From the NCBI RefSeq assembly GCF_018760785.1, contig NZ_JAHHZO010000013.1:54623-118622 (forward strand): a DNA stretch of 64,000 nucleotides, written 5' to 3'. The DNA comes from Rhizobium sp. CSW-27. GTDB lineage: Bacteria; Pseudomonadota; Alphaproteobacteria; Rhizobiales; Rhizobiaceae. Every line of letters begins with the position of its first letter. The first letter of the stretch is position 1. Under the pieces are notes generated by a model. It searched no databases, was not told the DNA's origin, and saw nothing but the letters and a program-made list of their open reading frames with translations. Positions 15,313 through 24,211 of the stretch are shown one piece after another. Both the position numbers and the translations under genes were made by a program.

Positions 15313-18300
15313 ATGGCTAAGAATCCGAACAGCGAGTCGATCGACGAGACGGCCTTCCAGGCGCTGGAAGACGCACTGAAGATCGACTTCAACGACGATC
15401 CGCCGGCAACGCCGAAGACGAGGCCCGCTCCCCCTTCGCCGGAGGCATCCGCCGTGCAGGACACCCCAAAGCAGCGCCCCGCCCCGCAAGCCGCCCCCCA
15501 AGCCGCCGCCCGCCCGCGCGCGCCGGAAGCGCCGCGGGCCACCGCCCCGGCCGAACCCAAATCTCCCGCGCTCGAACCCGCCAATGACAGCGGCCGGCGC
15601 AGCACGTCGAGCATCATGCGCTCGCTGGAAAGCGGCTCCATGCGCTCCTCGCTGCGCAATGCCGGCATCGTGTCGCTGCTGTGGGCCGTGGGCGGCATCG
15701 GTCTCGCGCAACTGCTCTATGGCGGCCAGATCTGGCAGACGGGCTCGGTTGCCGATCTCGTGGCCATGCCCGGCCTCGTCGCGGTGATCATTGGCATCAT
15801 CGTGCCGGTCATGCTGTTCTTTGCCTTTGCCATCATGATGGCGCGCGCGCAGGACCTGCGCAACGCCGCCCGTTCGATGGCCGAGGTGGCGCTGCGCCTT
15901 GCCGAACCGGAAACCATCGCCTCCGAGCGCATCATGTCGGTCGGCCAGGCCGTGCGCCGCGAAGTCTCGGCGATGAACGAGGGCATCGAGCGCACCATCG
16001 CGCGCGCCACGGAGCTGGAAACGCTCGTGCATTCGGAAGTGAATGCGCTGGAGCGCAGCTATGCCGACAACGAGATGCGCGTGCGCGGCCTCGTGCATGA
16101 ACTGGGCTCCGAGCGCGATGCGATCGTCAACCACGCGGAGCGCATCCGCACCTCCATCGTCGGCGCGCATGAGCAGATGAAGGAAGAGCTGTCGCTGGCG
16201 ACCGAAGAGATCGCCGTGCGGCTTGCCACCTCCGGCGAGGCCTTCGCCTCGATGATCGATACCCGCGCCGCCCTCCTGATGGAGAAGTCGAACGCGGCCG
16301 GCGAGGCGCTCGGCTCGCTGCTCGCCGCCAAGACGGAGGGCGTCATCGCCGCGCTGAACACCTCCGGCTCGACGCTCGCCGCCGAATTCGATTCCCGCCT
16401 GTCGCATCTCGGCTCCACCCTGGCGGAGCGCGGCAACGAGATCCTCAGCCAGTTCGAGACGCGCGCCTCAACGCTGGATGCCAGCACCGACCGGCTGAAT
16501 GCGGCGCTCAACGAGCGCACCCGCCTGCTCAACGAGACGCTGCTTGCCCGCACCCGCGAGATCAACGAGACGCTGACCGATGGCGAACGCACCATCACCG
16601 GCACGCTCGGAACGGTGCTGACCTCGCTGAACCGCTCGCTGGATGAAAAGGGCGCAAGCTTCCGCCAGAACCTGCAGACGGCAGCCGACGATGCCATCAT
16701 GGATCTCGACCTGCGCACCGGTCTCTTCGAGGAGCGCCTGCAGGGCACGATCGGCCAGCTGAGCGCCACCTTCGATACCGGCCTGGAAGAATTCACCAGT
16801 GCCTTCGACCAGCGGTCCGGTTCGCTCGGCACCAAGCTCACCGAAAGCCTTGCCAGCATCCGCGACACGCTGAACGGCGGCACCGATTCGCTTGAGGGCC
16901 TGCTGACCAGCAGCGTCGAGCGCATCAGCTCCACCTTCACCGACCATTCACTGGCCATCGCCACCACGCTCGGCACCAGCCAGGAACTGATCGAATCCAC
17001 GCTGGAAAGCGGCGGCAGTCAGCTGTCGGAGGCGCTCGACAACCGCGCCCGCCGCCTGACCGCCGATCTGGAAGAGCGCAACCGCCTGCTCAACGAAGGC
17101 CTGGAAACGCGCAGCCGCAGCCTGATCGAGGATCTCGACAGCCGCAGCCGCTCGCTTGACGACACGCTCGGCCAGCACACGCGTGGCCTCTCCGACAGCC
17201 TGGACGAACGCCACCGGCGCTTCTCGGACACGCTGGACGAGCGCACCCGTCAGCTGACCGAAGGCTTCGATGCGCGTGCCCGCGTGTTCGGCGAAAGCCT
17301 CGACAATCGCAGCCGCATTCTGGTCGATGATCTCGACCAGCGCACCCAGTCGCTCGACAGCAGCCTGGAGGCCCGCAGCCGCGCCATCACCGAGGGTATC
17401 GACAGCCGCAGCCGCAGCCTTGTCGAGGATCTCGACCAGCGCGCCCAGTTGCTGGACAGCAGCCTGGAGGCGCGCAGCCGCCAGATCGCCGACGGACTGG
17501 ACAACCGCAGCCGCGCGCTGATCGGCGACCTTGACAGCCGCACGCAGGATCTCGACAGCCGCCTCGACGCCCGCGCCAGAGCTTTGACCGACAGCATCGA
17601 CCAGACCGGCCGGACCCTTGCCGACACTCTCGACGAGCGTTCGCGCGATCTGCTGGAGGGTATCGACAGCCGCGGCAACCGCATCACCGGCGCGCTTGCG
17701 GCGCGCACCGCGGAACTGACCGACAGCATCGGCAATGCCCATGAGCGCATCGACGCCGTGCTGGCCGACCGCAGCCAGTCGCTCGCCGGCGCCCTCTCCG
17801 ATAGTCAGGCCCGTTTCGAGGAGCGCCTGTCCGAACGCTCCGCAAGCCTGATCCAGTCGGTGGAAAGCGGTCACCAGCGCTTTGCTGAGACCTTCGGCAC
17901 CCGAGCAGACGCCCTTGAAAACACCGTTTCCGGCGCACCGGAGCGCATGGCCGGGCTGCTAGACGCCCGCATTGATGCCATGTCGCGCACGCTGGCCGAC
18001 GGTCATGGCCGCATCGAATCCGATCTCGGCCGCCGCGTGGATGAATTCGGCCAGATGGTTGCCTCCGGAACGGAGCGCATCGGCGATGCGCTGGACGATC
18101 GCACCATGGCACTCAGCGCCACGATCGCCCTCAGCGAGGATCGCCTGACGAGCGTCGTCGAGGAAAAGACCGCCGCGCTGATGGCGACCGTCGAACAGGC
18201 CGATTCCCGCATCGGCGACAGCTTCGCACACCGCACGGACGCCCTGCGGTCCGCCTATTCCGACAACCAGCAGCGCCTCGACCAGGCACTCGAAGCCCGC

Positions 18301-21300
18301 GCCGCCGACCTGTCGCGCACGCTCACCGACGGTCGCGAACGCATCGAGGCCGATCTCGGCCGCCGTGTCGATGAATTCGGCCGGATGCTGACGACGGGCA
18401 CCGAACGCCTGGGCGATGCGCTGGACGACCGCACCATGGCACTCAGCGCCACGATTGCCCTCAGCGAGGATCGCCTGACGAACGTCGTCGAGGAGAAGAC
18501 CGCCGCGCTGATGTCGACCGTCGAACAGGCCGATTCCCGCATTGCAGACAGCTTTGCCAGCCGCACCGAGATACTCGGCGCGACCTATGCCGAAAACCAG
18601 CAGCGGCTCGACCAGTCGCTTGCCGCCCGCACCGCGGAACTCGGCCGCACGCTCGCGGACGGTCGCGAGCGCATCGAGACCGATCTCGGCCGCCACGTCG
18701 ACACGTTCGGCCGCATGGTTGCGTCCGGAACCGAGCGTCTCGGCGAAACCCTGGACGACCGCACCATGGCGCTCGGCGCCGCCATCGCCGTCAGCGAAGA
18801 CCGCCTGGCGGGGATGATGGAGGAAAAGACCGCCGCGCTGATGTCGACGGTCGAACAGGCCGACGGCCGCATCGAGCAGAGCTTCGCCAGCCGTACCGAG
18901 ATATTGCGGTCCGCCTATGCGGAAAACCAGCAGCGTCTCGACCAGTCCCTGGAAGGCCGCGCGACCGAACTGGCCCGCACCCTGATTGCCGGCCACGACG
19001 TGATCGACCGCACGCTCGGCGCTGCGGCGAACCGCATCGAAACCACGCTTACCGACAATGCCGGCCGCTTCGAAACCAGTCTCGACCAGGGCATCGGCCG
19101 TGTCGAGACGGCGCTTGGCAGTGGTCACGAGCGCATTTCCGGCGTGGTCGACGGCGCGACCCGCACGCTTACCGAGACCTTCGACAGCGGCCATGAGCGC
19201 CTGCGCTCGACGCTCGATGCCGGACACCAGACCTTCTCGACCACGCTCAACGAGGCGCAGGCCAATCTCAGCGATCTGCTGCTGGATCAGGCGACCTCGA
19301 TCGGCACGACGATCGCCACCAGCACCGGCATGCTCGAAATGTCCCTGGAGAGCCAGCAGGATGCGTTGCGCACGGTCATCGACGGCGCCGGCATGGAACT
19401 GGAGGACCGTCTGCGCAATACCGCTGGCGAAATCGCCGGCCGGCTGGGCGATGCCGCCCGCGAGATCACGGCATCGGCCGACCAGTTCTCCAGCCGCGTC
19501 GAAGGCACCGTCGGCGGTGTCGCCTCGACGCTGGACGAAACCGGCCGTCGTATCGAAACCACGTTCGGTGGCCTCGAAACCCGTATCCGCAGCCAGATCG
19601 GCGACGTTTCCTCGATGGTGGAAGGCGTCGGCCAGCAATTGACGCAGACGCTTGCCGAGCGCACCGAGGCACTGGAACGCGCCAATGCCGCGAGCCTTGA
19701 ACGCCTGGAAGGCACGCTGAGCCGCGGCACGGAAGAATTCCAGCGCATCAGCAGCGAGGCAACCGACAAGATCAGCGGCTCCTTCGAGGCAGGCACGGCC
19801 CGCGTCGACGAGCGCCTGTCGACCATGGACCGGGCAATCTCCATCGGCCTCGACAATGTCAGCCGCACCATCGAGGGCAAGGCCTCGGCGCTGGCCGGTT
19901 CGCTGCGCGATGCCGTTTCCACCGCTGCGCGCGAATTCGACAGCGAGGCCATGCGCTCCGCCGAGACGCTGTCGCAGGCCGGTGCGAAGTTTGCCGACGA
20001 CCTCGGCCAGCGCAATTCCGAATTTGCCCGCGCTCTGGAGGAACGCTCCAACGAGATTACCGGCCGCATCGGCGAGACCCAGAACCGGCTCGCCGGTCAG
20101 GCCGCCGCCGTGGCACAGGCCTTCTCGGATGCCGGCAATTCGATCATGAACAAGGTGTCGGAGGCCGAAAGCCTCGTGCAGCGCCAGGTGGGCAGCATCA
20201 CCGGCGCGCTCGACGAGGCAGGCCGCACGCTCGATGCGCGCGGCTCGGCCATCCGCACCGCGCTTTCCGAAACCGCCGGCGAAATCGGTGCGACGCTTGC
20301 GAGCGTCGACAGCACGATTGCCACCCGTGGAGAGAGCATCCGCACTGCGCTCAGCGAGACGACCAGCGAGGTGAATGCCGCGCTTGAGGCCGTTGACCGT
20401 GCGCTCGAAGCCCGTGGCGAGGCCATCCGCGCCAGCCTCGACAATCGCTCGCGCGATCTCAACTCGATGCTGTCGGCGAGGTCGGCGGAACTCTCCCGCC
20501 TCATCGAGGAAAAGGCACGTCCGCTGGTCGAACAATATGCCGAAACCGGCCGCAGCGCGGCCGAGCGGCTGGCTGCCGCCGCGGACGAGAGCGCCGAGCG
20601 CCTCGTTGCCGCCGCCCAGCTCAACGCCCAGCGCCTGCGCAACGAAAACGGATCGCTGGTCGAGGCGATCTCCGCACGCACCAACGAGACCCTGGCCGCC
20701 ATCAGCGACCGCACCCAGCAGGCCGCCGGCACGATCCGCAGCGTCGAGCACAGCCTCGCCAACAGCGTCAACGATCTCATCACACGGCTGGAAAACAGCA
20801 ATAGCGGCATCGCCTCCCTGGTGGAGCATGCGGCGCGCGAGATCGGCATGACGGTGGAGCAGGCTGCCGACCGGCTGGCGGATGCCGACCAGAAGCTCGG
20901 TCACACGGCCGCCCGCTTCACCGATGTCAGCACCCGCGCCGCCGACATGGTGTCGAGCTCCAGCCGCCTGCTGGAAAACAATGTCGATCGCCTCGGCCAG
21001 ATTTCCGGCCAGACGCTGTCGCAGGTTGGCGGTATCGTCGGCCGCTTCGAGGAATACAGCACGATGCTCGACCAGGCCTCGTCGCTGCTCGGCGCTGCCC
21101 AGTCCAACCTCGCCTCCACGCTCAGCGAACGGCAGGAAGCCCTGCGCACCCTCTCGGTCGGTCTCGTCAAGCGCTCGGAGGAAATCGAGGCCAGCATGCG
21201 GGCACTTTCCGGCGTCGTCGACGGCGCCTTCGACCGGGCGGAAGCCCGCTCGGCGGAAGTTGGCGCGTTGCTGCGCCAGAACCTGCAGGGCTCCTTCAGC

Positions 21301-22527
21301 GACATCAACCGGTCGCTGGGCGAGGCCGAGCAGCGGGCGCAGCAGACGGCGGACGGCATGCGCGCCGCCCTCACCCATGCCAGCGAGGAGGCGCAGCGCG
21401 CCATCGAAGGCACGCTGACCGAGGCCGAGAAGCGCTCCCGCCAGCTTGCCGAGCGCATGCGCGGCGGCATTGCCGGCTCGCTTTCCGATGTCGACCGCCT
21501 GATGGCGGAGGCCGCCGGCAAGTCCGACGTGGCGGCGGAGCATCTGCGCGAGGCGCTGCGCCAGTCGGTCGAAGAGGCGATGTCCCGCTTTGCCGGTGCA
21601 ACGGACGAGATTCGCCGCTCCGCCAGCGAAATTCGCCGCGAACTCGACGATACCCGCGCCGAACTGAAGCGCGGCGCCTTCGACCTGCCGGAAGAGGCCA
21701 AGGAAAGCGCGGCCGCCATGCGTCGCGCGGTGGCCGAGCAGATCAGGGCCCTGCAGGATATTTCGGCCATTGTCGGCAAGTCCGCCCAGACGCTGGAAGT
21801 CTCGCAGCCGGCCGCAGCCGCGCCGCGCCAGCCGGCAGCACCGCAGCCCGGCCATGCGCCGAACCCGGCGCCGGCTGCCCCTGCCCGGCCGCAGCAGAGC
21901 GTTTCCTATGGAAACCGTCCGCCGATGGCACCCGCGGCACAGCCGGCACCCCGCCAGGAGCCGACTGCCGGCGGCCTGCGCGGCAGCCTGCCGGTCGACC
22001 GAAGCCCGGCCGTTCCGCCACGCCAGCCTGATGCCCCGGCCGCCCGCAGCGAAGGCGGCGGATGGATCAGCGACCTGCTGCGCGGCGCCTCCCGCGAGGA
22101 AGCGCCCCAGCCGGCACCCCGCCAGCCGGCCCAGCGTGCCGCCGAACCGCAGGCCCGTGCCGCCGACGGCCGCAACCCGCGCCACATGGTCGAGTCCCTC
22201 AACTCGCTGTCGGTCGATATCGCCCGCGCCATCGATCACGACGCGTCGGTGGAGCTGTGGCGGCGCTACCAGCGCGGCGAACGCGACGTGTTCACCCGCC
22301 GGCTCTATACGCTGAAGGGCCAGCAGACCTTTGACGAGATCAAGCGCAAGTATGACCGCGAGCCGGAATTCCGCACCGCTGTCGACCGCTACATCGCCGA
22401 TTTCGAGAAGCTGCTGAACGACGTTGCCCGCACCGACCGCGACCGCAGCGTCACCCAGAGCTACCTGACCTCCGATACCGGCAAGGTGTACACCATGCTC
22501 GCTCACGCCGCCGGCCGCTTCAACTGA
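15313..22527 (+). CDS. Giant hendecad-repeat polar growth protein (GPR/RgsE-like, apolipoprotein-type)
   Basis: About 2,404 residues. The N-terminus is soluble and Pro/Ala-rich (1-115), followed by two membrane helices (~116-140 and ~150-178). Roughly 1,950 residues of amphipathic 11-residue repeats follow, with the core pattern L-D-x-R-x-R-x-L-x-x-x, then a Pro-rich linker (~2160-2286) and a conserved C-terminal domain (VESLNSLSVDIARAIDHDAS onward). This layout matches GPR of Agrobacterium and RgsE of Sinorhizobium, inner-membrane proteins that organise the growing pole; the match is from memory of the family. ATG 15313 has GAGG 9 bp upstream; earlier in-frame starts (15286, 15292) exist. 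An intrinsic terminator follows. Confidence 0.85.
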   Translation: MAKNPNSESIDETAFQALEDALKIDFNDDPPATPKTRPAPPSPEASAVQDTPKQRPAPQAAPQAAARPRAPEAPRATAPAEPKSPALEPANDSGRRSTSSIMRSLESGSMRSSLRNAGIVSLLWAVGGIGLAQLLYGGQIWQTGSVADLVAMPGLVAVIIGIIVPVMLFFAFAIMMARAQDLRNAARSMAEVALRLAEPETIASERIMSVGQAVRREVSAMNEGIERTIARATELETLVHSEVNALERSYADNEMRVRGLVHELGSERDAIVNHAERIRTSIVGAHEQMKEELSLATEEIAVRLATSGEAFASMIDTRAALLMEKSNAAGEALGSLLAAKTEGVIAALNTSGSTLAAEFDSRLSHLGSTLAERGNEILSQFETRASTLDASTDRLNAALNERTRLLNETLLARTREINETLTDGERTITGTLGTVLTSLNRSLDEKGASFRQNLQTAADDAIMDLDLRTGLFEERLQGTIGQLSATFDTGLEEFTSAFDQRSGSLGTKLTESLASIRDTLNGGTDSLEGLLTSSVERISSTFTDHSLAIATTLGTSQELIESTLESGGSQLSEALDNRARRLTADLEERNRLLNEGLETRSRSLIEDLDSRSRSLDDTLGQHTRGLSDSLDERHRRFSDTLDERTRQLTEGFDARARVFGESLDNRSRILVDDLDQRTQSLDSSLEARSRAITEGIDSRSRSLVEDLDQRAQLLDSSLEARSRQIADGLDNRSRALIGDLDSRTQDLDSRLDARARALTDSIDQTGRTLADTLDERSRDLLEGIDSRGNRITGALAARTAELTDSIGNAHERIDAVLADRSQSLAGALSDSQARFEERLSERSASLIQSVESGHQRFAETFGTRADALENTVSGAPERMAGLLDARIDAMSRTLADGHGRIESDLGRRVDEFGQMVASGTERIGDALDDRTMALSATIALSEDRLTSVVEEKTAALMATVEQADSRIGDSFAHRTDALRSAYSDNQQRLDQALEARAADLSRTLTDGRERIEADLGRRVDEFGRMLTTGTERLGDALDDRTMALSATIALSEDRLTNVVEEKTAALMSTVEQADSRIADSFASRTEILGATYAENQQRLDQSLAARTAELGRTLADGRERIETDLGRHVDTFGRMVASGTERLGETLDDRTMALGAAIAVSEDRLAGMMEEKTAALMSTVEQADGRIEQSFASRTEILRSAYAENQQRLDQSLEGRATELARTLIAGHDVIDRTLGAAANRIETTLTDNAGRFETSLDQGIGRVETALGSGHERISGVVDGATRTLTETFDSGHERLRSTLDAGHQTFSTTLNEAQANLSDLLLDQATSIGTTIATSTGMLEMSLESQQDALRTVIDGAGMELEDRLRNTAGEIAGRLGDAAREITASADQFSSRVEGTVGGVASTLDETGRRIETTFGGLETRIRSQIGDVSSMVEGVGQQLTQTLAERTEALERANAASLERLEGTLSRGTEEFQRISSEATDKISGSFEAGTARVDERLSTMDRAISIGLDNVSRTIEGKASALAGSLRDAVSTAAREFDSEAMRSAETLSQAGAKFADDLGQRNSEFARALEERSNEITGRIGETQNRLAGQAAAVAQAFSDAGNSIMNKVSEAESLVQRQVGSITGALDEAGRTLDARGSAIRTALSETAGEIGATLASVDSTIATRGESIRTALSETTSEVNAALEAVDRALEARGEAIRASLDNRSRDLNSMLSARSAELSRLIEEKARPLVEQYAETGRSAAERLAAAADESAERLVAAAQLNAQRLRNENGSLVEAISARTNETLAAISDRTQQAAGTIRSVEHSLANSVNDLITRLENSNSGIASLVEHAAREIGMTVEQAADRLADADQKLGHTAARFTDVSTRAADMVSSSSRLLENNVDRLGQISGQTLSQVGGIVGRFEEYSTMLDQASSLLGAAQSNLASTLSERQEALRTLSVGLVKRSEEIEASMRALSGVVDGAFDRAEARSAEVGALLRQNLQGSFSDINRSLGEAEQRAQQTADGMRAALTHASEEAQRAIEGTLTEAEKRSRQLAERMRGGIAGSLSDVDRLMAEAAGKSDVAAEHLREALRQSVEEAMSRFAGATDEIRRSASEIRRELDDTRAELKRGAFDLPEEAKESAAAMRRAVAEQIRALQDISAIVGKSAQTLEVSQPAAAAPRQPAAPQPGHAPNPAPAAPARPQQSVSYGNRPPMAPAAQPAPRQEPTAGGLRGSLPVDRSPAVPPRQPDAPAARSEGGGWISDLLRGASREEAPQPAPRQPAQRAAEPQARAADGRNPRHMVESLNSLSVDIARAIDHDASVELWRRYQRGERDVFTRRLYTLKGQQTFDEIKRKYDREPEFRTAVDRYIADFEKLLNDVARTDRDRSVTQSYLTSDTGKVYTMLAHAAGRFN
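17035..17925 (+). repeat. 27 contiguous 11-residue (33-bp) coding repeats in gpr
   Basis: The frame can be read without gaps as 27 units of 11 residues, for example LDNRSRILVDD, LDQRTQSLDSS, LEARSRAITEG, IDSRSRSLVED. Leu/Ile/Phe/Val occupies position 1 in nearly every unit, with acidic/Arg spacing after it. Such hendecads form amphipathic right-handed coiled coils or apolipoprotein-like helices. Confidence 0.9.
18007..18996 (+). repeat. Three 330-bp tandem repeats inside gpr
   Basis: Copies begin at 18007, 18337 and 18667; each encodes 110 residues (ten hendecads) and starts with a (G/E)RIE-x-DLGRxVD motif. Shared blocks include LDDRTMAL and EEKTAALM plus STVEQAD, and DNA identity between copies is visibly high. 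After 18996 the pattern decays. This points to recent internal duplication on top of the older 33-bp periodicity. Confidence 0.9.
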
Positions 22528-22555
22528 GCGGCAGGCAATGCGGCTGCCATACGCC

Positions 22556-22593
22556 ACGGGCTTCTGTCTGACGATGGAAGCCCGTGTTTTTTT
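22556..22593 (+). terminator. Rho-independent terminator of gpr
   Basis: A perfect 9-bp stem (ACGGGCTTC / GAAGCCCGT) with a 12-nt loop is followed by G and seven T, 29 bp after the gpr stop. Confidence 0.88.
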
Positions 22594-22724
22594 GGCCATG
22601 GTCGCTGTCGATGATCCAACGGATCAGTCACGGGCAGAGGGTGGCAACGTTCTCGACAAGCGCTTGTCTTGCCTCGCATCATGTCAAAGCCGGACGACAC
22701 GCCCGGCCCAACAGGGACTTATCC

Positions 22725-23490
22725 ATGTTTGCCGATCAGTCGTTCAGCATTCCCGTCGATCAGATCGAATGCGGCTGCCGAGGCCGGTTCGAACTCCGGC
22801 AGGATGTAGAACAGCGCCGGCAGCAGGGATGGGCGGCGCACCTTGCCAGACATGCCGCCATCTTCGACGGAAGCCTGCTTCGGTCTGGACGCTTGCCGCA
22901 TCAACGGTGCGCGATTGGTCATGGAGGGAAGCCGCACCAGCTATTCCGCCTATGTCGCCACGCGGCATCCGGACTTTGCGGTGGAGCATGCGGGCACCCA
23001 GAGAGCCGATCCGCTCGGATTGACCGCGCTCGTGTTGACTGCCGACGAGCAGGTGATCGTGACCCGTCGAAGCCTCACGGCGGAGCAGAACCCGGGGGCG
23101 CTTTATCTGATTGGCGGCTATGCGCTTCCTCCGCAAGAGGATGGTGAGCTTGATCACTTGCAGGAGATCGCCCGCGAAGTCGAGGAGGAAATTGCGGTCA
23201 CCGATCTGGTAGCGTCCCGATCCTTCGCCATCGGTCTGGCCTATGACCGGATCTTCTGCCACCCGGAACTGTTCTTCCTGACGGTCAGCCGGTCCGACGC
23301 TGAAGCCATCATGACAGGGGCAGAGCATGCGCCAGATCGCAACGAAGCCTCACAGCTGCTTGCCTGCCCGCTCGCCGCGTTTCTTGCCGGCCATACCTCT
23401 TTGGGCGACGTGCCGCAAACATGGAGCTTCGTCACCGCGCGCATGCTTCTGGCCCGGCACATGCTGACAACGGAAAATGCGGCGTTCTGA
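22725..23490 (+). pseudogene. NUDIX hydrolase-like gene with a single-base frameshift
   Basis: Two adjacent frames together read as one protein. The first, from ATG 22725 (MFADQSFSIPVDQIE), runs to AAIFDG at 22871. The second continues as ACFGLDACRINGARLVMEG from 22873 to the stop at 23490. One extra base (an A at 22871/22872, in ggAAgcc) separates the frames. The downstream part has a Nudix-like box, GG...EIAREVEEEI, with Ile in place of the usual final Gly. Nudix enzymes hydrolyse nucleoside diphosphates linked to other groups. If the frameshift is real, a shortened protein from 22843 or 22921 may still be made. A sequencing error is equally possible. Confidence 0.6.
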
Positions 23491-23580
23491 CGTCACGCAG
23501 GACCGGCCGGGGCTAACCCCGCGGCCACGCTCACCTTCCCGGCCTTGATCACCTGGCGAGATCGCCCAGGCCAGCGCGCT

Positions 23581-24192
23581 TTACAACGAGCGCAACGTCC
23601 AGTCGACGATCTCGCTGCCCACCTTGGCAAAGGCGCGGTTGATGGCGGCGACAAACTGGTCGTTCGCCTCGCCCGATACCGGCACGCTGGCGCGGAACAC
23701 GTTCTGCGCCTTGATGGTGCCATTGCGGTCGTTGAGCAGCTTCGCCGAGATTTCCACCGTCGCCATCCGTGGTCCGGACGTGCTCACCTCGAAGGCGCGG
23801 ATGTCGGTCACGACCTGGTAGTCAATCGCCAGCCCCTGCCCCGGAATCCCGACACCGGCCAGCTTGCGGCTGTTTTCGAAGGCCTCCACCAGCTTGGACT
23901 GCACCATGCGCGGCAGGCGGTCGCCCCAGCGGGAATTGGCGAGATACTGGATCTCGGAGGGCGACACGCGCACCACCACCTGATCGCTGTCGAGCAGCTT
24001 CAGGGCGGTCGGCTCCGGCACCAGGATCTGCCGGCTGCGGGCGGGCGGGCCGTCGGCCACCGGCGTCAGCGCCAGGTCGAAGGTGTCGTTGCTGGTCTGC
24101 GTGCCGCAGCCGGCCAGCAGCAGCGCCATCAGCGGCAGCGCGAGGAAGGAGCGGGCTTTCACCGGTCCCTTGATGGTGTGGGTTTCCGTCAT
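23581..24192 (-). CDS. ABC-type transport auxiliary lipoprotein (PqiC-like)
   Basis: About 203 residues with a lipoprotein signal (LPLMALLLAGC, lipobox LAGC) and the PqiC/ABC_trans_aux core, including RQILVPEPTALKLLDSDQVV, SRWGDRLPRMVQSKLVEAFE and AIDYQVVTDIRAFEV. Such outer-membrane lipoproteins work with MCE-domain proteins in lipid transport across the periplasm. ATG 24192 (MTETHTIKG) lies 19 bp after the mlaD stop; an ATG at 24234 would overlap mlaD. It is last in the mlaE-mlaF-mlaD operon. Confidence 0.85.
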   Translation of the reverse strand: MTETHTIKGPVKARSFLALPLMALLLAGCGTQTSNDTFDLALTPVADGPPARSRQILVPEPTALKLLDSDQVVVRVSPSEIQYLANSRWGDRLPRMVQSKLVEAFENSRKLAGVGIPGQGLAIDYQVVTDIRAFEVSTSGPRMATVEISAKLLNDRNGTIKAQNVFRASVPVSGEANDQFVAAINRAFAKVGSEIVDWTLRSL

Positions 24193-24211
24193 GCTCGTCT
24201 CACTCTTCCAC

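Noticed and set aside
17035..18996. Direct repeats that might suggest a CRISPR array
   Set aside because: Units are contiguous with no unique spacers and stay in frame within a coding gene, so they are protein repeats.
17959..22599. 1,546-residue open frame antisense to gpr
   Set aside because: It is the mirror of a GC-rich, repetitive coding sequence with strong codon bias, which removes stops from the opposite frame. Its translation is low-complexity and the sense frame is clearly coding.
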